Of a stretch of 64,000 bases of DNA, positions 17,840 through 25,663 are shown piece by piece; the first letter of the stretch is position 1, and every line of letters starts with the position of its first letter. Both the position numbers and the translations under genes were made by a program. The notes under the pieces were generated by a model. It worked only from the letters and a program-made list of their open reading frames with translations. It did not search any database and was not told where the DNA came from. The stretch covers positions 2,852,001-2,916,000 of the forward strand of contig NZ_CP078091.1 of NCBI RefSeq assembly GCF_025917005.1. The letters are read 5' to 3'. The stretch comes from Porphyrobacter sp. ULC335. Lineage in GTDB: Bacteria; Pseudomonadota; Alphaproteobacteria; Sphingomonadales; Sphingomonadaceae.

Positions 17840-18934
17840 CTAAAACCTACCCCACACGAAGCGGCTCGACAGGGCGTAGTTCCAGACGGATCCGACCACG
17901 ATGCCCGCCAGTGCGGCGGCGGCCCAGAACACGCCTTGCCCTTCGAGGAAGGTCGCAATCGCGACATTGGCGAAGGCGCCGATCGCGCAGGTCGCGATGA
18001 AACCCAGCCAGCCGCGCAGCAGCGCCGATACGCCCGTCAGCCGCTTGTCGCGGTAGGTCAGCCAGTTGTTGAGCCAGAAGTTGAAGCTCATCGCCACCAG
18101 CACCGCGGCCGTCTGCGCGATGGCGAAGCGCTCGCCAAAGGCAAACAGCAACGCTGTCAGCACGGCGAAGTGCACCACCACGCCCAGCGCGCCGACAGTG
18201 CCGAACAGGGCGAAGCGGGTCGGGATCACCTTGCCAAGGGTCTTGTCGTACAGCCCGGCGAGGAAATCGAACAGAATGGCGCGGTCCAGCTTGCTTTCTC
18301 CTTCGCGCCTTGCCGCGAAATTGAGGGGGAATTCCTTGACCTTCATGGTCGTGTCCGAGGTCGCCAGCAGATCGAGCAGGATCTTGAAGCCGATCCCCGA
18401 CAGGCGCGGCACCAGCGTGCGGGCGGTGGCGGCGGGGAGCATGAAATATCCGCTCATCGGATCGCTGAGGTCAACGCCGGTGATCTTGCGGGCGAGCGCA
18501 TTGGCATAGGTCGACAGCTTCTCGCGCTCGGGCGCGGCCCAATCGGCGGTGCTGGCGCCTTCGGCAAAGCGGCTGGCGACGCAGATTTCCGCCTCACCCG
18601 ATTTGAGCGCGGCGAGCATGCCGGGCAGCAACGCAGGATCGTGCTGGTGGTCGGCGTCCATCACGGCAACGTACGGCGCGGCGGTCGCGCAGAAGCCTTC
18701 GATGGCGGCGCTCGCCAACCCGCGCCGGCCGATGCGCTGGATCACCCGCACACGCGGGTCGGTGAGTGCAATTTCGCGCGCCTCGTCTGCCGTGCCGTCC
18801 TTGCTGTCATCATCGACGATGATGACTTCCCACAAGGCCGCAGCGCCGATGGCACGGTCGATCCGCTCGACCAGCGGGCCGAGATTGCCCCGCTCGTTGA
18901 GGGTGGGCAGGATGATGGCGAGGTCGAGGCTCAT
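17840..18934 (-). CDS. Polyprenyl-phosphate sugar synthase (GT2) fused to GtrA domain
   Basis: 364 aa. GT2 domain (1-235) with AIILPTLNERGN, VDDDSKDGT and the DADHQHDP metal-binding motif, as in dolichol-phosphate mannose synthases. The C-terminal GtrA-like domain (about 240-364) has four TM segments. It would make a polyprenyl-phosphate hexose on the cytoplasmic face and help flip it, supplying the PMT enzyme encoded convergently at 16111-17445. Stop codon lies 7 bp from repeat A2; 5 bp separate its start from the leuB stop upstream. Confidence 0.93.
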   Translation of the reverse strand: MSLDLAIILPTLNERGNLGPLVERIDRAIGAAALWEVIIVDDDSKDGTADEAREIALTDPRVRVIQRIGRRGLASAAIEGFCATAAPYVAVMDADHQHDPALLPGMLAALKSGEAEICVASRFAEGASTADWAAPEREKLSTYANALARKITGVDLSDPMSGYFMLPAATARTLVPRLSGIGFKILLDLLATSDTTMKVKEFPLNFAARREGESKLDRAILFDFLAGLYDKTLGKVIPTRFALFGTVGALGVVVHFAVLTALLFAFGERFAIAQTAAVLVAMSFNFWLNNWLTYRDKRLTGVSALLRGWLGFIATCAIGAFANVAIATFLEGQGVFWAAAALAGIVVGSVWNYALSSRFVWGRF

Positions 18935-18939
18935 GGCCG

Positions 18940-20612
<1,673 letters not shown>

Positions 20613-20622
20613 CTGAGCGATT

Positions 20623-20642
20623 CGTCGCCCCTGCGCAGGCAT
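20623..20642 (+). repeat. Family B half repeat, copy B1
   Basis: CGTCGCCCCTGCGCAGGC, matching the left part of the full family B palindrome but without the final GGGG arm. It lies 10 bp upstream of the recO start codon. Confidence 0.6.
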
Positions 20643-20662
20643 GCCACCGCAGCACCCCTCTT

Positions 20663-20806
20663 CGTCGCCCCTGCGAAGGCAGGGGCCCATCCGGCGTTTG
20701 TAGAATGAAGCAAGTGTTCCGTTCCGCACGGCGTAGGCCGAGACAGGATACATTCTGCATCACCCCCCGCAAGCCTATCTTGGCCCCTGCCTTCGCAGGG
20801 GCGACG
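20663..20806. repeat. Family B palindromes, inverted pair (REPIN-like)
   Basis: Copy B2 at 20663-20688 (core CCCCTGCGAAGGCAGGGG, headed by CGTCG) and copy B3 at 20782-20806 in opposite orientation (core CCCCTGCCTTCGCAGGGG, tailed by CGACGA). The 93-bp spacer has no gene. B3 ends 16 bp from the stop codon of the GIY-YIG gene 20823-21110. Confidence 0.85.
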
Positions 20807-20822
20807 AGATTTGACGGGGCGC

Positions 20823-21110
20823 TCAAGCATTGATCGTCTCGAACAGGTCAAGCCAATCAGGGTTATCCTTGCGGATCAGGCGCAGCTTCCACTGGCGCTT
20901 CCACTTCTTCATGGCTTTCTCGCGAGCGATGGCATCGGTGATCGCCTCGTGGCGCTCTGCGTAAACCAGCCGCTTTAAACCGTACTTGCGGCAAAAGATC
21001 GAGCCGCGACCTTCCCGGTGTTCATAAACCCGCGTGGCGAGATCAGCGGTCACGCCAATGTACAGCGTGCCATGCGGACCATTTGTCATGATATAGACCC
21101 AGCCACCCAT
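20823..21110 (-). CDS. GIY-YIG single-domain nuclease, repeat-flanked cassette 2
   Basis: 95 aa GIY-YIG protein of the same small family as cassette 1: VYI (5-7), YIG (17-19), Arg27, His31-Arg32, Glu64 in AIAREK, with the shared C-terminal NPDWLDLF. Identity to cassette 1 looks moderate, under half to about half by eye, so they are paralogues or separate arrivals, not a recent copy. It is bracketed by a different repeat family: B3 16 bp beyond its stop, B4 44 bp beyond its start. The catalytic set is intact. Confidence 0.92.
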   Translation of the reverse strand: MGGWVYIMTNGPHGTLYIGVTADLATRVYEHREGRGSIFCRKYGLKRLVYAERHEAITDAIAREKAMKKWKRQWKLRLIRKDNPDWLDLFETINA

Positions 21111-21153
21111 CGCCCCTCATTAGAGGCTTAGTGGCCTGTCCGCCAGCTTGCCT

Positions 21154-21181
21154 GGGCCCCTGCCTGCGCAGGGGCGACGAA
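21154..21181 (-). repeat. Family B palindrome, copy B4
   Basis: GGCCCCTGCCTGCGCAGGGG followed by CGACGAA, same orientation as B3. It lies between the start of the GIY-YIG gene and the stop codon of ubiK (21187). Confidence 0.8.
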
Positions 21182-21186
21182 GGTGG

Positions 21187-21429
21187 CTACTTCTTGGCTT
21201 CCAGCGCGGCCAGCCGGGCTTCCAGCGCATCGGCCTGTTCGCGCGCCTTCTGGGCCATCGCCTTGACGGTCTCGAATTCCTCGCGACTGACGAAATCGAT
21301 GCCGCCAAAGGCTTCGCGCAACCGCTCGCGCGCGCCTTCGCGGGCTTCGCGGCTCATGCCCGCCATGGTTCCGGCGGCGCTGTTGGCGAGTTTGACGAGG
21401 TCGGCGATGATCGGGTTCTGGCTTTGCAT
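21187..21429 (-). CDS. ubiK: UbiK-like accessory factor (BMFP domain)
   Basis: 80 aa from ATG 21429 (MQSQNPIIADLVKLANSAAG). It has the amphipathic N-terminal helix followed by a coiled coil (DFVSREEFETVKAMAQKARE and onward, ending in EARLAALEAKK) that defines the YqiC/UbiK family. UbiK helps ubiquinone biosynthesis proteins assemble in enterobacteria. The extended frame to 21480 crosses a stable hairpin and is not conserved-looking. Confidence 0.85.
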   Translation of the reverse strand: MQSQNPIIADLVKLANSAAGTMAGMSREAREGARERLREAFGGIDFVSREEFETVKAMAQKAREQADALEARLAALEAKK

Positions 21430-21446
21430 ATTCTCTTTTTGGGGCT

Positions 21447-21466
21447 GCTTGCACCGAAGTGCAAGC
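21447..21466 (-). other. Stem-loop with UUCG tetraloop upstream of ubiK
   Basis: On the minus strand GCTTGCAC-TTCG-GTGCAAGC: a perfect 8-bp stem closed by a cUUCGg tetraloop, 18 bases before the ubiK start. There is no U-run, so it is either a weak terminator for tspO transcription or a 5' untranslated hairpin. Confidence 0.55.
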
Positions 21467-21556
21467 ACCTCCTCGCTCACACGATCTGAAGATCGCGTCG
21501 CTGCGGGCGGAGTCCTTGTCGGCCTATCGCTTTGCTACTTGAGGCCGGTCGGCCTT

Positions 21557-21582
21557 ATGATCGGCTTACATGATCGGCTTAC
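21557..21582 (+). repeat. Tandem 13-bp direct duplication
   Basis: ATGATCGGCTTAC occurs twice with no gap, just beyond the tspO stop codon. It looks like a small slippage duplication; no function suggested. Confidence 0.7.
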
Positions 21583-21618
21583 GCCGCCTGTGGCTTGCAA
21601 TACTCGCTGCCAAACGCC

Positions 21619-22167
21619 TCACAATTCGACGCGGGTCTCCGCGCCGTTCGCGCCTTGCGCGCCGCCATCGGGGTTGGAGACGATGAACTGGTAATTGAGC
21701 ACCCCGGCAAAGCACAGCCACGCCAGATAGGGCAGCAGCAGCAGCGCCGCCGCGCGCCGCACGCGACACACCAGTGCCATCGCGACAAGCAGGCTGGCAA
21801 TGCCGAAGCCGAGCACCATCAGCGCCGAGATCATGTCCTGCATCCCGAAGAACACCGCCGTCCAGCTCTGCGTCACGAGGAAGTGGATCGCGAAAGCAAT
21901 CAGCGCGATGCCCCGCCCGTGTGCGCCCCAAGCGCTTGCCACCAGCGCCAGCGCGAGGCCGATCAGCATGAACAGGATCGACCAGACGATCCCGAACAAG
22001 ACCGGCGGCGGATAGATCGCGGGCTTCTCCAGACCGGCGAACCACGGCGTATCGGGCCCGCCCAACTGCCCGGCAGCAAATCCGATCAGCAGGATCAGCG
22101 GCACCATGAACAATGCCCAGCGCAGGAAGCTCGCACGCAATTGGGCAGGGGAAGCAAGAACGTTCAT
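21619..22167 (-). CDS. tspO: TspO/MBR family tryptophan-rich sensory protein
   Basis: 182 aa from ATG 22167 (MNVLASPAQLRASFLRWALF). Five transmembrane segments and the family motifs: WFAGLEKPAIYPPPVLFGIVW (split here as WFAGLEKPAIYPPP and FGIVW), WTAVFFGM, and LLPYLAWLCFAGVLNY. TspO binds porphyrins and tetrapyrroles, and in photosynthetic alphaproteobacteria it tunes pigment gene expression. Length slightly above the usual 160. The upstream frame to 22356 is unlikely coding. Confidence 0.88.
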   Translation of the reverse strand: MNVLASPAQLRASFLRWALFMVPLILLIGFAAGQLGGPDTPWFAGLEKPAIYPPPVLFGIVWSILFMLIGLALALVASAWGAHGRGIALIAFAIHFLVTQSWTAVFFGMQDMISALMVLGFGIASLLVAMALVCRVRRAAALLLLPYLAWLCFAGVLNYQFIVSNPDGGAQGANGAETRVEL

Positions 22168-22496
22168 GGATTCTCCAGCTGTCCGCCAAGCGGGAGCGAC
22201 GCGATAACAGAGCCGACGCCCAGAGCCAAATAAAGGCATCCGAAAGCGCGGCGGAACGTCAGAAATTCCCCCCGGATCGCCCCGAAGTGGGCCACTCCAA
22301 ATCCCCTCAGCCGAGGGGGCGGACAAAAATGTGGTAAAAATTGGGCAATTCGTCACGAAACGCTTTGGGGTCTGCGAAACTGTCTGCTAGAGGCTGCCTT
22401 ATTCCTGCCGTGATTCGAAAGCGCGTTGGCGGCGGGGAGTTATAATAACGCGCTTAGCTCATCACCGGCCCGCAAGGGTCGATAGGGGAATACACC
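22168..22496. other. Intergenic region tspO / 22497 lipoprotein
   Basis: 329 bp between divergent genes. Contains a CCCCTC-AGCC-GAGGGG hairpin near 22303-22318 and a perfect TATAAT at 22441. No ORF or RNA gene recognised. Confidence 0.5.
22441..22446 (+). promoter_or_regulatory. -10 box (TATAAT) of the 22497 gene
   Basis: Perfect TATAAT 51 bp upstream of the ATG, followed by AACGCGC. No good -35 hexamer is seen 16-18 bp upstream, so it may need an activator or an alternative sigma factor. Confidence 0.45.
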
Positions 22497-22700
22497 ATGA
22501 AGAAGATCGCTCTCGTCGCTGTCGCCGGCCTCGCTCTCGCCACCGCCGCTTGCTCGAAGCCGGCTGAAGAAGCTGCAACCGAAGCCGACACCACCGCTGT
22601 TGCTGAAGAGCCGGCCATGACCGAAACCCCGGCCGCTGACGCGACCGACGCGATGGTTGCCGAAACCCCGGCCGCTACCGAAACCCCGGCTGCTGAATAA
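22497..22700 (+). CDS. Small acidic Ala/Thr/Glu/Pro-rich lipoprotein
   Basis: 67 aa. Lipoprotein signal (MKKIALVAVAGLALATAACS, lipobox Cys19) and a low-complexity tail with repeats of the type ETPAA/EEPAM. Ribosome binding site AGGGGA. It is followed by a hairpin and then a textbook terminator at 22748-22789, so this is a short dedicated transcript, probably abundant. No fold is expected. It could be an outer-membrane spacer lipoprotein (inference). Confidence 0.85.
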   Translation: MKKIALVAVAGLALATAACSKPAEEAATEADTTAVAEEPAMTETPAADATDAMVAETPAATETPAAE

Positions 22701-22747
22701 TCCTTCGGGATTACCAGCCCCGGCCTAGGTCGGGACAGGGAAAGATT

Positions 22748-22789
22748 AAGACCGGTGGCAACCTTGGGTTGCTGCCGGTCTTTTCTTTT
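22748..22789 (+). terminator. Rho-independent terminator
   Basis: AAGACCGGTGGCAACC (22748-22763) pairs with GGTTGCTGCCGGTCTT (22767-22782), one mismatch, followed by TTTTCTTTT. It ends the lipoprotein transcript; facing the minus-strand micro-ORF at 22815-22895. Confidence 0.88.
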
Positions 22790-22814
22790 GGGCACTGCCC
22801 CAATTCGATCACCC

Positions 22815-22895
22815 CTAGCCGAGCGCTCCAAGCGCAACCGCCAGCCCGAGCGCGACGGCAGCCAGCGCAATGATCATAAGGCGCTTGTTCTTCAT
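22815..22895 (-). CDS. 26-residue single-membrane-span microprotein
   Basis: Starts MKNKRLMIIALAAVALG, a charged head followed by one hydrophobic helix to the C-terminus. Its ATG overlaps the TGA of tlyA by one base (TGATG), so it would be translated by re-initiation after tlyA. No homologue known to me; support is the coupling and the clean basic-hydrophobic layout. Confidence 0.5.
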   Translation of the reverse strand: MKNKRLMIIALAAVALGLAVALGALG

Positions 22896-23677
22896 CACGA
22901 ATCTTCCCCCAATGCGTTGCGGCAGGCGCTGATCAGGAATTCGACATTGCCCTGCGGCCCGGTGATCGGGCTGGTCGCAATCCCCTGTATATCCCAGCCG
23001 AGCCCTTCGAGCCACAACCGAACCTCATCGCAAACCCGTGCGTGCAGCGCGGGGTCGCGCACCACCCCGCCTTTGCCCACTTCCTCGCGCCCGACTTCGA
23101 ACTGCGGCTTGATCAGCGCGACAAGGCGGCATTGCGGCGCCGCCAGTTGCAGCGGCACATCGAGCACCTTGGCAAGGCTGATGAAGCTCGCATCGCACAC
23201 CACCCAGTTGCAATCGCGGGTGATGTGATCGCGGGTCAGCAGCCGTGCGGAGAGTTGCTCGAGCACGGTGACGCGCGAGTCTTCGCGCAACTTCCACGCC
23301 AGCTGGTTCGTCCCGCTGTCGACGCAGAACACGTGATCCGCCCCGTGGGTCAGCAGCACATCGGTAAAGCCCCCGGTCGACGATCCGATATCCATCGCCA
23401 CCGCGCCCGCCGGGTCGAGCCCGAAGTGCTCGATGGCGTGGGCCAGTTTGACCCCGCCGCGGCTCACCCAGGGATGATCGCGCCCGCGCACATCGAGCGC
23501 GGCGTCCTCGGGCAGCTGGTGGCCGGGCTTGTCGATCTTGGTCTCGCCCGCGAACACCAGCCCCGCCATCACCAGTGCCTGTGCGCGGGCGCGGCTTTCG
23601 GCGAGGCCGCGCTCGACCAGCAGTTGATCGACGCGGCGTTTGCCGGGCTTGAGTGTGGGAGGCGGGCGTTCAGGCAT
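22895..23677 (-). CDS. tlyA: TlyA-family rRNA (cytidine-2'-O)-methyltransferase
   Basis: 260 aa from ATG 23677 (MPERPPPTLKPGKRRVDQLL). N-terminal S4 RNA-binding domain (VDQLLVERGLAESRARAQAL) and an FtsJ-like SAM methyltransferase domain with AMDIGSSTGGFTDVLL and the KPQFEVG motif. In mycobacteria TlyA methylates 16S and 23S rRNA and is required for capreomycin action. A TTG two codons upstream is an alternative start. Followed by a coupled microprotein ORF. Confidence 0.92.
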   Translation of the reverse strand: MPERPPPTLKPGKRRVDQLLVERGLAESRARAQALVMAGLVFAGETKIDKPGHQLPEDAALDVRGRDHPWVSRGGVKLAHAIEHFGLDPAGAVAMDIGSSTGGFTDVLLTHGADHVFCVDSGTNQLAWKLREDSRVTVLEQLSARLLTRDHITRDCNWVVCDASFISLAKVLDVPLQLAAPQCRLVALIKPQFEVGREEVGKGGVVRDPALHARVCDEVRLWLEGLGWDIQGIATSPITGPQGNVEFLISACRNALGEDS

Positions 23678-23712
23678 AGACAAGACGAGGCTCTAGCGCG
23701 CAATGTGCGGCC

Positions 23713-24270
23713 ATGAAAGCTGCTCTCCTGTTCGTTGTGGCATCACTGGCGCTCGCGTCCTGCGCGCCTGCCGCCAAGGCCCCGCCTGCCACAACCGCCC
23801 GCGCGCCCGCGCCGCGTGTGCCGATGATCGAGGCCGTGCCGCCGCCCCGCCCTCTGCCGGTGATGCCGCTCGTGACCGGTTGGATGGATCAGCCTGCCAC
23901 GCCCGGAACGTGGGAATATCGGCGCGGCCCCCTTGGCACGATAGCGACCTTCGCCGCCGATCGGCCCTATGGCGTGGTGCTGGTATGCCCGGCGGACGCA
24001 CCCGGGCTTGTGCTGTTCGGCGTGTCGATCAGCGGGCCGGGCGAGCGCGGCGTCCACATCCGCACCGAAACCGCCGACCGGCCGCTGCGAACCCGCCCGG
24101 GAACCGACACCGGCGCGCGTATGGCAATGGTCGAAATCGCGGCGAACGACCCGCTGCTTGACGCGATGGCGCTGAGCAAAGGGCGCTTCGCGGTGGAAGT
24201 GGATGGCTATGCGCCGCTCTACCTCCCCAGCCACGCCGAAGTGAGCCGGGTGATCGAGGATTGCCGCTAA
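23713..24270 (+). CDS. Hypothetical lipoprotein
   Basis: 185 aa with lipobox LASC (Cys17), a proline/alanine linker to about residue 50, and a compact C-terminal domain (GTWEYRRGPLGTIATFAADR, then ALSKGRFAVEVDGYAPLYLP). The layout resembles small invasion-associated-locus-B-like or domain-of-unknown-function outer-membrane lipoproteins, but I cannot assign a family. Divergent from tlyA. Stop codon is 3 bp before a family A repeat. Confidence 0.82.
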   Translation: MKAALLFVVASLALASCAPAAKAPPATTARAPAPRVPMIEAVPPPRPLPVMPLVTGWMDQPATPGTWEYRRGPLGTIATFAADRPYGVVLVCPADAPGLVLFGVSISGPGERGVHIRTETADRPLRTRPGTDTGARMAMVEIAANDPLLDAMALSKGRFAVEVDGYAPLYLPSHAEVSRVIEDCR

Positions 24271-24273
24271 CCC

Positions 24274-24379
24274 TCGTCATTGCGAGCATAGCGAAGCAAT
24301 CCATGACCTGAAGATGCCGCATTGATTGATCCCCGGTCCATGGATTGCCGCGTCGCCTTCGGCTCCTCGCAATGACGAA
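24274..24379. repeat. Family A palindromes, inverted pair without nuclease gene (REPIN-like)
   Basis: A3 at 24274-24304 (CGTCATTGCGAG ... GCGAAGCAATCCAT) and A4 at 24339-24379 in reverse (CATGGATTGC ... CTCGCAATGACGA), 34 bp apart. They have the same termini and mutual orientation as the repeats around the GIY-YIG gene 17497-17802, but with no ORF between them. Confidence 0.85.
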
Positions 24380-24448
24380 GGGGGAAACGATTCTCCCGCG
24401 CTTATCCACAGGCTTGCCCCCAGCCTGTCCACAATCCGCGCCGAAATG

Positions 24449-24475
24449 AAAAACGCCCGAGGTCTCCCTCAGGCG
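24449..24475 (-). terminator. Rho-independent terminator, minus strand
   Basis: On the minus strand CGCC-t-GAGG-GAGA-CCTC-g-GGCG followed by TTTTT. No minus-strand protein gene ends nearby (closest is 24919), so it implies a small minus-strand RNA starting between here and about 24900, or a long 3' tail. Confidence 0.7.
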
Positions 24476-24509
24476 CAACGTGCCGCGCGGCTTGCGGCGA
24501 GGGGAGATT

Positions 24510-24575
24510 ATGACGCGGGAAAAGAAATATACAAGACTTGTAGAAGGCGCCGCGATGAATCACATTGTGTCTTGA
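24510..24575 (+). CDS. Possible 21-codon ORF
   Basis: Starts MTREKKYTRLVEGAAMNH. AGGGGAG lies just 3 bases before the ATG, a short spacing. It contains the TACAAGACTTGTA palindrome. Weak evidence; noted because it precedes the strongly initiated ORF at 24649 in the same direction. Confidence 0.25.
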   Translation: MTREKKYTRLVEGAAMNHIVS

Positions 24576-24633
24576 GACCAGCGGCGCACGCGTCTCGGCC
24601 CCCGGTGAAATGGCGGGTCTGCTCACAAGCTTG

Positions 24634-24647
24634 AAAGGAGGTGATCC
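24634..24647 (+). promoter_or_regulatory. Perfect 14-base Shine-Dalgarno sequence
   Basis: AAAGGAGGTGATCC is the exact complement of the conserved 3' end of bacterial 16S rRNA. GGAGG is 7 bases from the ATG at 24649, ideal spacing. On the opposite strand it reads as the 16S tail itself. Confidence 0.7.
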
Positions 24648-24648
24648 G

Positions 24649-24705
24649 ATGTCTCATGGTTCAGTAGCGAGGTCGGTGAAGATCCCTACGGAGCATACTC
24701 GGTAA
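24649..24705 (+). CDS. 18-residue peptide ORF with an extreme ribosome binding site
   Basis: Encodes MSHGSVARSVKIPTEHTR. Translation should start efficiently because of the 14-base anti-16S match upstream. It is followed by a GC hairpin (AGCGGC/GCCGCT, 24731-24749) and a strong terminator (24759-24793), giving a transcript of perhaps 150-300 nt. It could be a leader peptide, a dual-function sRNA, or a ribosome-binding RNA where the peptide is incidental. No match to a known family is recalled. Confidence 0.5.
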   Translation: MSHGSVARSVKIPTEHTR

Positions 24706-24758
24706 TCCTCTTGCCAAGTAAGGCTCTGTGAGCGGCGCTTCCGGCCGCTGACCATGTT

Positions 24759-24793
24759 AAGGGCAGTTCCCCGACGGGCGGAACTGCCCTTTT
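24759..24793 (+). terminator. Rho-independent terminator, plus strand
   Basis: AAGGGCAGTTCC (24759-24770) pairs perfectly with GGAACTGCCCTT (24780-24791), 9-base loop, then TTTT. Downstream of the 18-codon ORF. Confidence 0.88.
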
Positions 24794-24918
24794 CATTTGC
24801 GCTTCTGTGTTGCGAAGGCGCCTCCGCGCTATTTCCTTCGCTTCGCTTCGGAGCGCCTGCGGCTCGCGCGCGTACCCTCGCGGGCCTTTGGCTCGGTTGG
24901 TTTGGCTGCTTTCGCGGA

Positions 24919-25605
24919 TCAGGGATAGTTAATCCACAGGTCGAACACCTTCACGTCGAGCGCTCGCAGCGACGGGGTATCGGAGCGCACCGAGCGGTCT
25001 CCCACCAGTTCCGTCGGCAACATCTCAGCCTCATCCTCCATGCCACCGATCATCGCGCCGAGGCTGCACCCGCCCTCGATATCGCCCAGCGCGCCGCCGT
25101 TCCAGTCGGACACCTGCCCGCCGTAATCCCAGCCGAAGCCATAGAATTCGAACGGACCACCATTGAGCCGCTCGAGCTCGGCACGTGTGGTCCCGTGCCC
25201 AACTCCGGCGATGTTCCAGTCAGGCCGCTCCCCGGCGACACGCAGCGAGGTCACCTCACCGATGCCATCCTTGGCGAAGGATAGCTCGAGCCGCCTGCCC
25301 GGATCGTCCGGCCACAGCACCACGCCGTCGAACATCTCGCCCTCGCCGCCCATCAACTCCTCACGCCGTGCGTCCTTGTCCAGCCGCTCCAGGATCGTTT
25401 GCGCGGTGTCTCCAGGGCGGACAGGGTAAGTGCAGGTGATGGCGTTCGCAGAAATCTCCGCTGTGCCCTCCTGCGTGCCATCCCCTTTGCTAGGCTGTTC
25501 GGCCGTGCACCCCGCCGCCAGCGCGAGAGTGGCAACGATACTGACGTGTTTTGCCGACAATGCGCTACTCCCTGTTGGGCATCTAGATTTATCCGCCCGC
25601 ATCAT
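24919..25605 (-). CDS. Hypothetical lipoprotein with acidic DUF1131-like layout
   Basis: About 228 aa. Lipobox LAAGC within the first 35 residues, then a linker and a domain with repeated Gly/Trp-rich segments (GGPFEFYGFGWDYGGQVSDW). The name DUF1131-like is only a resemblance (NPGMTRAEVE-like GHGTTRAELERLNG, FYGFGWDYGG). Start is uncertain: ATG 25605, ATG 25602, GTG 25641, or TTG 25560, which would place the lipobox at the usual distance. Divergent from ilvE. Confidence 0.75.
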   Translation of the reverse strand: MMRADKSRCPTGSSALSAKHVSIVATLALAAGCTAEQPSKGDGTQEGTAEISANAITCTYPVRPGDTAQTILERLDKDARREELMGGEGEMFDGVVLWPDDPGRRLELSFAKDGIGEVTSLRVAGERPDWNIAGVGHGTTRAELERLNGGPFEFYGFGWDYGGQVSDWNGGALGDIEGGCSLGAMIGGMEDEAEMLPTELVGDRSVRSDTPSLRALDVKVFDLWINYP

Positions 25606-25663
25606 TAACGCAATGGAGCGGTCTAATCTTGCTCTCTCCACCGCGCAGGATTAGGCGCATTCC

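Larger units (their letters stand above)
24271..24918. other. Gene-poor region with repeats, terminators and tiny ORFs
   Basis: 648 bp without a conventional gene. Holds a family A inverted pair (24274-24379), a minus-strand terminator (24449-24475), a 13-bp palindrome TACAAGACTTGTA (24530-24542), two tiny plus-strand ORFs (24510, 24649), and a plus-strand terminator (24759-24793). The facing terminators suggest one or two small RNAs. Past 24793 nothing was recognised. Confidence 0.6.

Noticed and set aside
20613..20753. N-terminal extension of RecO
   Set aside because: The added 47 codons are translated from family B repeats; RecO homology begins at ATG 20612.
24634..24660. AAAGGAGGTGATCC read as the end of a 16S rRNA gene on the minus strand
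   Set aside because: The upstream minus-strand sequence has none of the conserved 16S 3' domain (no GTCGTAACAAGG), so it is not a ribosomal RNA fragment.
24449..24793. Two-piece tmRNA, 6S RNA or SRP RNA at the gene-poor locus
   Set aside because: No T-loop, no AND-type tag sequence, no GGAAGC SRP loop seen; left as an unassigned small-RNA candidate.
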